Shown: one piece after another, positions 38,502 to 49,766 of the stretch | How the letters are laid out: each line of letters starts with the position of its first letter | Position numbering within the stretch: position 1 is the stretch's first letter | From: Glandiceps talaboti | Taxonomy: Eukaryota; Hemichordata; Enteropneusta; Spengelidae | NCBI RefSeq assembly: GCF_964340395.1 | Contig: NC_135556.1 | Span: forward strand, 9,372,501-9,425,000 | Direction: 5' to 3' | DNA: 52,500 nucleotides | Notes under the pieces: generated by a model | What the model was told of the DNA's origin: nothing | What the model saw: only the letters and a program-made list of their open reading frames with translations | Database searches by the model: none | Program-made: the position numbers and the translations under genes

Positions 38502-38532
38502 GCTGAGGTGACAAGAGGCGATTTGACACCTT

Positions 38533-38760
38533 TTAAGAGAATAAAACTTTAGGTCCTCGTTTCACGGGTCATGTCTCAGAAACGTATCATCTCGTGGTTT
38601 AATAAATTCTTATGTGATTATACTGCAGGCTAACCTTTCTATGCTGCCTGCTATCAGTCGTGAAGATACTGTACGTCTGTTTACTTTACCTGGCAATCAA
38701 TTATATAGGAGATTGATAAAACCTATGTATATTGTTTGATAAGTTGTGAATGTGTGTGTG
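38533..38760. other. No gene seen
   Basis: Short unique flank before the (TATG)n tract. Confidence 0.4.
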
Positions 38761-38814
38761 TATGTATGTATGTATGTATGTATGTATGTATGTATGTATG
38801 TATGTATGTATGTA
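38761..38814. repeat. (TATG)n microsatellite, 5' side of Penelope-like fragment
   Basis: TATG tetramers directly abutting TAGCTTTTCCACTAGAG, the truncated start of the retroelement fragment. Confidence 0.95.
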
Positions 38815-39667
38815 GCTTTTCCACTAGAGTTAAGAACATTATATACAAGCATTTTAATATCTTACGTTCTAATAGAGTTACCAATTCATTATTTCCTGAA
38901 GTACCTTTAACAGCTTGGCGTCGTGATACCAGTCTTAGAGATATGGTGGTCCATACAGAACACCATGGATTGGAAGTTAATGCTGGTTCATTTTCATGTG
39001 ATCGCACTCGATGTGGTACATGTCGTTTCATTATTAATAGTAATAATGTTTTTGGCCCTGTGTGGCTGCTACGAGTAGATTTACTTGTATTAGTACTAAC
39101 GTAGTGTATTGCATTACATGCCAGAAATGTGGTTTTTTATATATAGGTTCGACTATACGTCGTCTTGGTGATCGCTTCCTGGAACATCTCCGATCCGTAT
39201 GACCAGACTAAGAATCGTAACTATCCCGTATCTATGTATTTTATTACCAACGATCACAGTGTATCAGATATGTCTATTTCAGGAATTTGTAAGGTTTCTT
39301 TTTTCTGGCGGTGAGAAACTATTGAGGTTGAAGGAAGAGGAAATCATTTTGCATCTCGGAACACTGGAACCCCTTGGAATTAATAGATTATTCACGGCAT
39401 TCCCAGTCTAATCACGCTTATTTTATAGTTCAGGCGTGTTCTATTGGGTTCTATTTGGTGCGTGCGTGCGAATATTAGAACTTTTCACACGTATAACCGT
39501 TAATCACTCGCGGTTATCGTTCTGTTCCATAACATTCAGATATATTGAGGCGTTTACCTAATCTGTCTTGCATATAAATACCTTGAAAAAAGAATTTTTA
39601 TTCGAAACGTCGGATTACATATATCTATTCGGACTGTCTCACAAGTTCCTTCTGGATTTTTTCTCTG
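38815..39667 (+). mobile_element. Penelope-like retroelement 3' fragment with GIY-YIG endonuclease
   Basis: Encodes the end of a Penelope-like polyprotein. It starts at FSTRVKNIIYKHFNILRS and LTAWRRDTSLRDMVVHTEHH (end of RT/thumb), then a cysteine linker CDRTRCGTCRF. Next comes the endonuclease: VVYCITCQKCG, FLYIGST (the YIG half), RRLGDRFLEHL, NRNYPVSMYFITNDH, EKLLRLKEEEII and LGTLEPLGINRLF, with a stop near 39411. At least three frameshifts or stops (near 39057, 39199 and 39310) kill it. A non-coding 3' tail shared with the intronic copies runs to TTTTTTCTCTG at 39667, then (TATG)n. The RT palm is missing. Its start coincides with that of the copy at 46182. Confidence 0.88.
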
Positions 39668-39793
39668 TATGTATGTATGTATGTATGTATGTATGTATGT
39701 ATGTATGTATGTATGTATGTATGTATGTTTGTATGTATGTATGTATGTATGTATGTATGTATGTATGTATGTATGTATGTATGTATGTATGTA

Positions 39794-39842
<49 letters not shown>

Positions 39843-39843
39843 T

Positions 39844-39895
<52 letters not shown>
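39668..39895. repeat. (TATG)n(TCTG)n compound microsatellite at the Penelope 3' end
   Basis: About 128 bp of TATG then about 100 bp of TCTG tetramers, with single-base interruptions (TTTG near 39728, TTTC near 39842). It starts exactly at the 3' tail of the retroelement fragment. Confidence 0.96.
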
Positions 39896-39896
<1 letters not shown>

Positions 39897-40056
39897 ATAA
39901 CATATGTGTTTTTGCGTTATATCTCAGTATCAATAATGCAACCGTATCGCTAACAATGCCGTCCTCCTTGATTTCTGCGTAAAGTAGTACACCGTTATCG
40001 TTGATGCAAACTGTTAATGCATCACAAAACCTCAATAATGAAAGGTACTATCAACT
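39896..40056 (+). mobile_element. Penelope-associated segment X, copy 1
   Basis: TATAACATATGTG, GCGTTATATCTCAGTATCAA, TAATGCAACCG, CTAACAATGCCGTCCTC ... GGTACTATCAACTT. The same segment follows the (TATG)n tracts at 38222-38270 (truncated) and 45221-45380 (reverse). Possibly the 5' region of a tandem Penelope-like copy, or a separate repeat carrying the microsatellite. Confidence 0.7.
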
Positions 40057-40860
40057 TGAAGATAAATACTTGGTATCAGCTTGGCTTGCCAGACTATTTC
40101 TTTCCTAACAACAAACAGCAGACGACAAAAACGTGCTAAGGAAAATTTCAAATAGCAAATATATTAATGTATACGTAGCAAAGATACATCTAGTGTGCAA
40201 AACAACAAATTGTGATAGGTAGGACATATAGGTCAATCAGGTAAAAAAACAAACAAACAGGAAATAATCATGTGAAAGTGAAACTGGGAGATCGCATGAA
40301 TTAATAAAAAAAAATGATTATAAAAAGGAAATGAGTGGAGTGGAGTATACCAATCTCTTTAAAGAACTACGAATATGAAGGGTAGCACGTATCAGAAAGA
40401 GGATTCAAATCCCATTTATTGCCTTGTTAGGTTGATAATATGATATGTGGTATATGTGCTTTTCAATCATGCATGAATTATAAATGATACAATATGGTTA
40501 TAGTCACCATCACAACGATAGTCTATTACGGTTGGAAAGTAAAGCCACATCACACTCACATTAACAAACACACATTATTTACGTAACTTGGCTACCAGTC
40601 ATGCACGTGTAAATATATAATGGTCGGAAGATTCACTTCATCCATCTGCATTTTGCTAGATTAATATTTCCTTTTAAATGTCAAAAGACTTCACGTGAGA
40701 CTTCATTTCTCTAGGATACCAATTCTTCACTGATCTCCACTTCCTATAGAAAGCGGTTGATGAAACACGTCTCAGATTTATGTTAAAGGAGGTCTGACGT
40801 CAGAGATTGTTGAATTATACTAAAACATGCAACGATTATGTTAAGTGAGGGAGGCTGTGT
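40057..40860. other. Upstream flank of the receptor gene; no gene seen
   Basis: AT-rich sequence before the candidate TATA element. It may hold promoter or enhancer elements that I cannot identify by eye. Confidence 0.5.
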
Positions 40861-40862
40861 GT

Positions 40863-40873
40863 GTATATATATA
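40863..40873 (+). promoter_or_regulatory. Candidate TATA element upstream of the receptor start
   Basis: TATATATAAAG lies about 150 bp upstream of the ATG at 41020. If transcription began about 30 bp downstream, the 5' leader would be about 120 bp. A short upstream ORF (ATG near 40888, 13 codons) would fall at or before such a start. It is embedded in a GT/TA-rich run, so it may be chance; an additional upstream non-coding exon cannot be excluded. Confidence 0.25.
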
Positions 40874-41019
40874 AAGAAAAGTTTTTGTATGTCCTTTATA
40901 TCAGGATCTGTCTACATTTACACACACTGATTCATTACTTGAAACGATTTAGACTTCTAGACATATACGGTATAGTGTTCGCAAGATTTGAACTAGAACT
41001 GACATTGTTATATATTAGA

Positions 41020-41462
41020 ATGAATGGGAAGTGGCATAACGCGTCTGTACAAAGATGGTCGACGCTCATGGAAGCATACCCAGGGTTTGATTTTGAGTCC
41101 GATGATGACTACACCAGTGAATACTATGGCGATTATAACTACCTTCCCGATGTGCATATTGCAGCTAAAGTAGTCCTCGCTGTCATACTCATTTTTGTTA
41201 TCACGGTGTGTGGCTTCGGTAATTCACTTTTGTGTTTCACCATCCTCAGACTGAAGCGACTTCGAACAGTCACCAATCTGTTTATAGCGAGCTTGGCGAT
41301 ATCTGACGCAGTCGTAGCGTTATTCTGTGTACCGTTCAGTTTATACTATTATTTGGTACATGACTGGATTTTTGGAGGAGGGATGTGTGTTTTTGTAGGG
41401 ACTCTCAAGGTGGTGTCCCTATATGTCTCTGTAAACACCCTCCTTGCCATTGCCATTGAAAG
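41020..41462 (+). CDS. PROKR: Prokineticin receptor-like GPCR, coding exon 1
   Basis: First coding exon of a class A (rhodopsin-like) peptide GPCR at the plasma membrane. It encodes residues 1-147 plus two bases of codon 148. The start at 41020 is the first ATG after an in-frame stop near 40846 and has A at -3. A later in-frame ATG at 41068 is the alternative. The extracellular N-terminus (about 1-46) has an N-glycosylation site (N7-A-S) and an acidic, tyrosine-rich stretch (about 23-45). TM1 is about 48-73 with G-N at 67-68, TM2 about 86-107 with D96, and TM3 about 122-145 with C123, the usual disulfide cysteine. The exon ends ATTGAAAG then GTAAGT, a good donor, inside the E147-R148-Y149 (DRY-equivalent) motif. 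In vertebrates this family binds prokineticins and signals mainly through Gq; ligand and coupling here are inferred from family only. Confidence 0.93.
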
Positions 41463-44400
41463 GTAAGTGCTTTATATTAACGCTTTTAAAATACACATTG
41501 ACAGACATTTCCACGAGTACAGTAATCATTACATGTTACCACGAAAACGATCTATTTTTTTTAGTCAAATTACATTTCCGAGTTGCTTGAATATGTATCA
41601 CATCTACATGTAGTACAGCTGCCAGTGCAAGAAAACACTAAAATAAAACATTTTCAAATTGATATTGGAAAGGAAATTTAAAGTATTGGAGGTAATCGGC
41701 TCTGGTGCCATCGATTAAAAGATCAAATCACATATTTTAAATACGCCAGCTGAGGCCAGAAAACAATATTGTTAGCTGAAGATTTCGATTTAAATCTAAT
41801 GAAAAAGTGTACCCGGTGCCGGAGATCTGATAATCCTGTAATACGATTCCTGTGATTTTCTTTCGGAAAAGATATTATAGTTGTTCTAATGCGCAATCTC
41901 TCCAAAGACCAGTACACCCGTGTATTGATTCACTTTGGCTTCTGGCTGTACGTGTTTTCAAGAAGATGCCTTAATAGTTGGTGTTATATATTTGCACTAT
42001 AATTCTACTTTCACTAGTATTTCTAGCTCTTGCGACTGAGTACTCAAACGTTATTCAATTGAAAAGAGTGTTTTAAAATCAAGTTGTGGCAAAACGAGTG
42101 ATCACACTATATGATTAAGGTGTTTGAAAAACATGCAATATTTACATGACTGTATGTGTACATACACTATAATAACGATATTTATACGTTATAACGAAAT
42201 AAGCTACGGTGCTCGCCACACTTTTTACAGCAGCGATTGTGAAACCCTGGCGCGGCCCGTTATCGTTACGCTATCGAGCGTCTGTAGTACGTTAAACATA
42301 TTGCTCCAATGAGTTCTGATTTCAAGTTTCTCGCGATATGTTAACTTAATGGACGAATTAACTATCTCTCTGTACAAATGTTACTTGCACAAGAGATAGC
42401 GCACTTTGACGGCCCATCCCTCCCTGTTGACGATTGAGGTCATTTTGTATAATTGGTCGGGCGTGCAAAACAATAACGTGATAAAACTTGTGTGTAACTC
42501 GTGCTGAACTCTGATATGCTGACTTATCTTGGTACATAAAACGTCGCTTTAGTCCTTAGGAGGAATATGTCAGCATGACTAAATCATTCCAATGTGATGA
42601 TTTGTCTACATGCAAAAATGAAAATATGTCCAGTAAGATGTATTTTGAGTGTGTGAATAGTTATTCATCGTAATATAAAGCACTTTGAGCTGACGATGAG
42701 CTTATTATATAGTACTACTCACCATGCATTTTACAGCATGATGCTGAGGACTAAAGCGTACAATAATACCAAGCAGAAAATGGAATATGTTGTGACATAT
42801 AATGTAATAAATGAAATTGTATTCAACTGCATAGCAGACCAATTATACATTTGCAAAGAACAGAGACATAAAACTAGAATTTGAAAATATTCCATCATTG
42901 AGAGGGTAATTATAATGCCTACCAAGTCTCACATGAAATGTAACATATTAAAAATAAAATCTACACTCATATAATGTTTGTGAAGACAGAGATAACTGAA
43001 TAAAAAAATCATTATAGTTGAAAGATGTATCAAAAACACACTGAAAGAGAAAACCATGTAAAGAAAGCATCGTGTTCTTGACAAAAAAAATACAGTGTAC
43101 ATGTAAATATAATCTCCATACGCAAAAGGGAAACAAAGTGCATGAAAAATTAAGGAGCTTGCCGACTATCTGATGAGGGCCATGTTATATGTTGTCTTTG
43201 CAGAAGCGGTCTTATTCATGGTCCATACAGTATCATATGCGGGAAAATATTATAACGGTTATTTTTCAGATGAAAAACATGAACCACGCGAGTAGTGGAG
43301 AGTGAAATTTACTAAATTGGCATATACTGTTAAGTTTGTGAGAAAGTCGTTCAGAGTGGTCGAAGTTTGGAAGTTAACGTGATACGAGATTTTCAGGAAA
43401 GAGCGCTAGCGATACATAAACGCCAACTGGCAGATGACACACATACACACGTCGTATTACGACGCAAAGATTGCCTTCCAAACTTTATAAATATCCGTGT
43501 GGCGTTTTTATGAACACGTTATTTGTTTTCCTGTAATGTTTCACTTTACAGTAACTTTGTTAGCCATAGAATTCGAACACTTTCTTAAATTTTCATTAAT
43601 CTAACTGACCGGCTTTTTTTTTGGGAAACTCACTGGTCTGAACATATTCGTGTCGTTAAAAAATGAGAAGAAATTGAAAATGTCAATAAGAATGTAATTA
43701 CAATATAACCTTTTTCTTGCGCTGTTCTTGAATGTAAAACATTAGATTCTAAAGGCATAATATGTAACTTGTCATTGATTTTACATAATCGATACCACAT
43801 CATCATGACTATTGAATGTAAACGTGATCACACACATATTTTGCCACTATACTGTATACTTGTACATCCTTCTTTTATGACTTCATTCATTTGCCATACA
43901 CTCTGAATTTTACAAAATAGCAAAAGTACGAATACTTGTACTGTGAATAACATACTTTTCAATGTCAAGTAGTCACCAACTAGATTAGTTATTCAATACA
44001 AAGAGTTTAAACATGTCAAAAGATAATTGATATGAATTTGCAAAATTCAATATCTTGGAGTTGTAACAGGTGCGATTGTTATCCTTAGTTTCCGTTCAAA
44101 TATCTTGCATGTCCAAATATTCAAAACATTATATATTCCGTTCAAATATTTTGAAAGACAGGTAAATTACAGTTATCTTCTTCCACCAAATATTAATCAT
44201 GTCTGAACCAATGAGAAGAGGTATTCAACAATTTGCCTGTGGCAATTCTACGATTCGAAAATGTCAAAAATGTATTTTTTCATAAAACCCTGTACATTGG
44301 TGAGATTTGCCTTATAATTTGTGTAGCAACATATGTCTGAGAGTACCGTTGAAATTAGAGAGGGAGTTGCGGGTGAAATAGTGTACAGTCGCGCACTTTA

Positions 44401-45004
44401 GAACGGGAAAAGACTGCACCGCACCATTAGGCTTGTTTGCCAAGTTTATCATGTATGCTCCCACTGTGCCAGATTCAGGCCGTGTGACTTTACCCCGCCA
44501 TACCATTTACACAAGAATTGAAAGTGTACAAGACTTCTGATATATGTTATCTATAGACCACCATGTCTAACGACTAAAGGGAGTAAAGGTGACGTATAGT
44601 TTCAATGATTTAGATATGGAAGGCTTGGAAACATTTGTCACCGTTTGGAATGATACATGCAAGTGGAACACAGTGATAACCAGATGTAGACTACATGCCT
44701 TCCGTAAGAGCAAAAAAAAGCATGCCTTCCAACAAGCATTGTCGAAATGGAAAATTCTGAGCTACCACAAGTGTCAAGTCGCTTGATTGGACCACTAATT
44801 ATGTAAATGACTCATCAAAATTAAAAGCTACATCAATAAGCGTAATAGGACACAGGCACTCTGTTATCATCGATGTATGTTCCTAATTACCCATGGAGAT
44901 TAATTATACATGTCTCATCAAAATTAAAAGCTATAAGGACATGAAGTTGTGTATCAAGTGTTTGAGATATCATGTCGAAAAATAGACAGACACACACAGA
45001 CAGA

Positions 45005-45072
45005 CATACATATAAACACATACATATACATACATACATACATACATACATACATACATACATACATACATA
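45005..45072. repeat. (CATA)n microsatellite
   Basis: CATA tetramers ending directly at CAGAGAAAAAATCC, the reversed Penelope tail. Confidence 0.94.
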
Positions 45073-45380
45073 CAGAGAAAAAATCCATAAGGAACTTGTG
45101 AGACAGTCCGAATGAATAGATGTATTCCGACGTTTCGAATACAAATTCTTTTTCAAGGTATTTATAGGCAAGACAGATTAGGTAAACACCTCAATATATC
45201 TGAATGTTATGGAACAATTCAGTTGATAGTACCTTTCATTATTGAGGTTTTGTGATGCATTAACAGTTTGCATCAACGAAACGGTGTACTACTTTACGCA
45301 GAAATCAAAGAGGACGGCATTGTTAGCGATACGGTTGCATTATTGATACTGAGATATAACGCAAAAACACATGTGTTATA
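45073..45380 (-). mobile_element. Deleted Penelope-like derivative: segment X fused to 3' tail
   Basis: On the minus strand, segment X (45380 to 45221, beginning TATAACACATGTG) runs directly into the 3' tail (45216 to 45073, TGTTCCATAACATTCAGATA ... TTTTTTCTCTG) with only about four bases between. All coding sequence is absent. It is flanked by (CATA)n on both sides. Confidence 0.75.
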
Positions 45381-45449
45381 CATACATACATACATACATA
45401 CATACATACATACATACATACATACATACATACATACATACATACATAC
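45381..45449. repeat. (CATA)n microsatellite
   Basis: Uninterrupted CATA tetramers linking segment X to the next reversed Penelope tail. Confidence 0.95.
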
Positions 45450-46182
45450 AGAGAAAAAATCCAGAAGGAACTTGTGAGACAGTCCGAATAAATATATGTA
45501 ATCCGACGTTTCGAATAAAAATTCTTTTTCAAGGTATTTATATGCAAGACAGATTAGGTAAACACCTCAATATATCTGAATATTATGGAACAGAACGATA
45601 ACCGCGCGTGATTAACGGTTATACATGTGAAAAGTTCTAATATTCGCACGCACCAAATAGAACCCAATAGAACACGCCTGGAATATAAAATAAGCGTGAT
45701 TAGACTGGGAATGGCGTGAATAATCTATCAATGCCAAGGGGTTCCAGTGTTCCGAGACGGACAATGATTTCCTCTTCCTTCAACCTCAATAGTTTCTCAT
45801 CGCCAGAAACCTTACAAATTCCTGAAATAGACATATATGATACACTGTGATCGTTGGTAATAAAATGCATAGATACGGGATAGTTACGATTCTTTTGTCT
45901 GGTCAAACGGAGATGTTCCAGGAAGCGATCACCAAGACGACGTACAGTCGAACCTATATATAAAAAAAACCCCACATTTCTGGCATGTAATGCAATACAC
46001 TACGTTAGTACTAATACAAGTAAATCTATGTTGTTCTGTATGGACCACCATATCTCTAAGACTGGTATCACGACGCCAAGCTGTTAAAGGTACTTCAGGA
46101 AATAATGAATTGGTAACTCTATTAGAACGTAAGATATTAAAATGTTTGTATATAATGTTCTTAACTCTAGTGGAAATGCTAC
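45450..46182 (-). mobile_element. Inverted Penelope-like 3' fragment lacking the cysteine linker
   Basis: Minus-strand copy of the 38815-39667 unit. It starts at STRVKNIIYKHFNILRSNRV and LTAWRRDTSLRDMVVHTEQH, then jumps directly to RFTCISTNVVYCITCQKCG. About 110 bp encoding the CDRTRCGTC linker are deleted. After a frameshift the endonuclease continues with FLYIGSTVRRLGDRFLEHLR, QKNRNYPVSMHFITNDH, EKLLRLKEEEIIVRL and GIDRLFTPFPV, stop near 45703. The shared tail follows to 45450. It lies antisense within the receptor intron. Inactive. Confidence 0.88.
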
Positions 46183-46271
46183 ATACATACATACATACAT
46201 ACATACATACATACATACATACATACATACATACATACATGCATGCATGCATACATATGCATGCATGCATG

Positions 46272-46302
<31 letters not shown>
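46183..46302. repeat. (CATA)n / GCATGCAT / (CAGA)n compound microsatellite
   Basis: CATA tetramers, a GCATGCATGC section and then CAGA tetramers; on the minus strand this is the tract just 5' of the Penelope fragment. Confidence 0.95.
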
Positions 46303-46303
<1 letters not shown>

Positions 46304-46940
46304 GCTATAATACCGTACGAAAAGTAAAAAACCGTCGTCGATGACGTAATCAAGATTTCACTCACAGTGTTTCTAATACGTTCGACACGAGTACAGTAAC
46401 GGAGGTAATCGGCCATTCGTCTCGACGGTAGGTGGCACGTTGTCTTGAAAACCCTGAAGCCCATATATAAGAACACACAGCTAGAAATACAGACGTTGCC
46501 GACATTAATAATCATCGTAGTTATAACAGCAGGTTCCATATTTTCATTACGTCTGTAGGCTGTATATTTACCTATAGGCTTCCATACTTCGCTTACGTGT
46601 CTGTAGTCGAGTAGTATTCCTGTTACGTGTTATATTTGAAGAGGAGACGTAGCGGATGACCCTCCATCGACACCATAGTGCTTCGAGCTTCAACTGCCAT
46701 ACCATTTGATTACAATGTCAACACACCTAACAAATATAGACATACCTATCTCCTATGGCGTGAACGTTGTTTTTCTCTGACATACGCTCCACTCTGTGAT
46801 CTGCGCTCAACCGTGTTTTATTTCTGAATTAAATGCGAAAACTTATGGTACAGGCGTATGAAAATGTTTACTTGCAACAGAATACACAACTAACACCTTC
46901 TGATCTAATTTTGGGGTTTTATTTTCTGAGCAAATGTGAT

Positions 46941-47235
46941 AAATAGGTAGATTTTTTATTTTATCTATTTATTCTTTTTTCATGTGTGAATGCCTAGTTC
47001 AGGTTTTCCATATGGCCTTTGTGTTATTTATTTCTTCCTATCAACCTGACAAACGCTACAGATTGGAAGAACAGTTCTATGTTGACTTTTTAAGTTGATG
47101 TAAGTTTCCGCATCCACTATTTCTCCTGAAATTTAACCTTTTTTTTGCGATTTTATTATTTTTTTCTCGAATACGTAATAAAGGTTTTAGGGTCGGCAGT
47201 GAAAAACTAGATGGGGTCGGGTACGGTAATCGGCC
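46941..47235 (-). mobile_element. MITE family A, reversed copy in the intron
   Basis: Reverse-orientation family landmarks: CAGATTGGAAGAACAGTTC, GACTTTTTAAGTTGATGTAA, CCACTATTTCTCCTG, GCGATTTTATTATT, TTTAGGGTCGGCAGTGAAAA and ATGGGGTCGGG. The terminus nearest 47235 is altered and the other is worn. Confidence 0.75.
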
Positions 47236-49449
47236 TTATGCAACGGCTTCCGATACGATCGAACACAGCTACGGTAATACAGAGATAAATGTACTTTTGG
47301 GTGTATCCCACATTTTGCATTCAGATAATGATATTTTATAGGCAATTATTGTATGGAAATATTCCAAAATTGGCAGAATATTCTAGAACAGTGAGTAACA
47401 CTTTAGTTTACCAGATACGAACGGAATATTCGAGTACACAACAATATAATCAAGACAATTTCATAATGTCCAGTGTCCCTAAAGGTAGAAATAAAAGTTA
47501 TCATATCAAAAGTTTCGTCCATAAGGACAAATCGTCATTCTGTCAATATTTGCTTTGAATAGTTCTCTGTTGCAGGTACTTGAGTCAAATACTCAGCCAC
47601 AATAAATCCTAATATTGTACACTGTGTTGAAGTTTACATTGTTTGCCAGACTTGTTATTAACGTTCCCTATGTTCAAAGCACGAATGATTGAGAGTACAT
47701 ATTTTCCTTCATTTCCGAAAAATATATTTGAAATAAAACACTGTTTGAAAGGTGTTCAAACAATTCATCAATAAACAAAATATACACTAACATTTGAATA
47801 ATCATTCAATTAATAAAATACACCTCAACATGCAAATATATTAGTTCAGAAGAAAGTATATAGTTTGCATTACAAAATGGTGAGGATAATGCTATTTGAC
47901 ATTGGTTCTTCAGGGAAATCTCACAATTAAGGTTAGTATATTTAACAGAAAATAACGGCAAATCAAGTTTCCATATCTCAATGATAACAGCCTGGTAGCA
48001 TTGTTACCTCCTGCAACCATTCTTACCACACTGCCTGAGAATTCAAATTTAGTATTTTCACGGACTTGGATATACCATGCGTAGAGAAACTTATTGGTTG
48101 TTTAAGTCACATGATGAGAGAGACTTCTCTCGCGAACGTCTAGGCATATCCAAAATAACTAAATTTTAAACTGAGTTCACAGACTTAGTGGAGAGAACGT
48201 TTGCTAAGTTCACTAATTCGCTTTCTATAGAAGAATAGCTTATTGCCATGCGTGGATTTTAAAGCTACTTCCCAAATTGATAATCCGTATTTCTCAGTAA
48301 AGTTTGGAATGCATGATTGTTTAACGAACGTGTAGGATTGATGCACAATTTACGTAAGTACTTGTAAGTGCTCTCTTTAGGACATGTTGTTATGACAATG
48401 GCTCTCATAATCTTTAAAAAGACAGGCAGGCAACGTTTCAAAGAATGGCATTTGTAGAAACGTCACTTTACGGAATAAAACATCCGAGAATCATTTGTCT
48501 TGATAATGGAATATTTATTATATCATGTGCAAATGGTTATTCTGTGATTCGGGGGTTGGAAATGATCAATGGTGTATAATGTCTCATCGAAAAAACTATG
48601 ACTCTGGTCAGGTTGTTTGCAATAGAGTAAGGACAGCACAATTACCCTTGATTTCAAACAGATTTAGTCTATGATAGTTTAAGTAAAGAAGTGGCTCATA
48701 TGAAACATTCTGACAAAGGTTAGGTTAAATTGGTTCTGTTTAATCTAATCTAATCCAATCTAATCTAATCTTACAATCCCGTTGTTCTAATGGGAGCTGT
48801 GTGCAATACCCTGGATTAGAAGAATTGTGATAACTTCATCCTACACACTACCAGATTATGGCCTTCAGGAATATTTGTTTAACGCCTTCTTTTGCATCCA
48901 GCTTGAGCTCGCTACCGCTTTTCACGATACACATTTGAAATAACACAATTATTCGTAAATAGCAGCATTTCTAACCCTCATCTGGCCGTAACCTGAACCT
49001 GGCAAATGTCTTTCCGTGATGTATGATAAAAGCCATTTCCACTTTCAATGTACGCTTTATTTTGAAGTCAAATAAAGTTTGATACCCCTGTCATTGAACA
49101 ATATCAATGATCTTGGAATCGGTAGAAACAAATACATATTGACTTTGCCAATAATTTTGTCTTGTATTAATTTCCGACAAAAGCCAACTTTTGTCTTTGC
49201 CAATTTCAAGAGTGTATCACAGCGCAATGATAGAGGTATTACATTTTGTTGAACAGGAGACTGGATTATCATCAACGCAACGCAAAGAACTTCCCATACC
49301 ACTAATTACAACTATGCAATCTGATAAGTAATACGTAATAATGATATTTATCTTCCACGTTATATGTGTTACATAGTTTGCACAGTATGTTCTTGTACTA
49401 ACACCTTCACGTCTACGTAGTTCAAAACAAACAACCCGCTAGAAAAGCA
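47236..49449. other. Intron sequence, no gene seen
   Basis: AT-rich; a short (AATCT)n run at 48741-48773. The open frame at 47289-47558 has no recognised domain. Confidence 0.5.
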
Positions 49450-49766
49450 CCAGTGCGTTTGCTTGAATGAATTGAAGCAAGGAATGACTTCACACACACT
49501 GAGACAAACTTAGGTAAAAATAACAACACAACTGATATAAAAAACAACAATGGGTGTTTTTTTTATTTAGGTTGACACGTCGCCTTTATCAGTTTGTTTA
49601 GATATCTGTAAGTTATAATATAACAGTAACAGTCGTACTCAATGTTATAGCTTGTGGTGTTCTACCAGTAAACACAGTCATTGGATCGAGCTCCTGCATG
49701 TGGTGTTTATACTTTGATAAGTTACCGGCTGTGGCTAGTTTCATTCCTGCAAGCAAACGCACTGGT
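49450..49766. repeat. 16-bp inverted repeat pair
   Basis: CCAGTGCGTTTGCTTG at 49450-49465 and its exact reverse complement at 49751-49766 enclose about 285 bp. Similarity beyond the core is weak (GAATGAA shared after a small gap). Confidence 0.55.

Larger units (their letters stand above)
38126..38532 (+). repeat. 27-bp direct repeats enclosing a Penelope-linked piece and repeat R
   Basis: AGGTGACAAGAGGCGATTT(C/G)ACACCTT occurs at 38126-38152 and 38506-38532 with one mismatch. Between them are a (TATG)n tract, a short Penelope-associated segment (38222-38270) and repeat R copy 2 (38275-38501). This could be a long target duplication or a tandem duplication with later insertion. Confidence 0.7.

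Noticed and set aside
39568-40035. Open frames of 94-136 codons over the (TATG)n(TCTG)n tract
   Set aside because: Repeat translation joined to Penelope tail or segment X; the conserved non-repeat part reflects nucleotide similarity between segment X copies.
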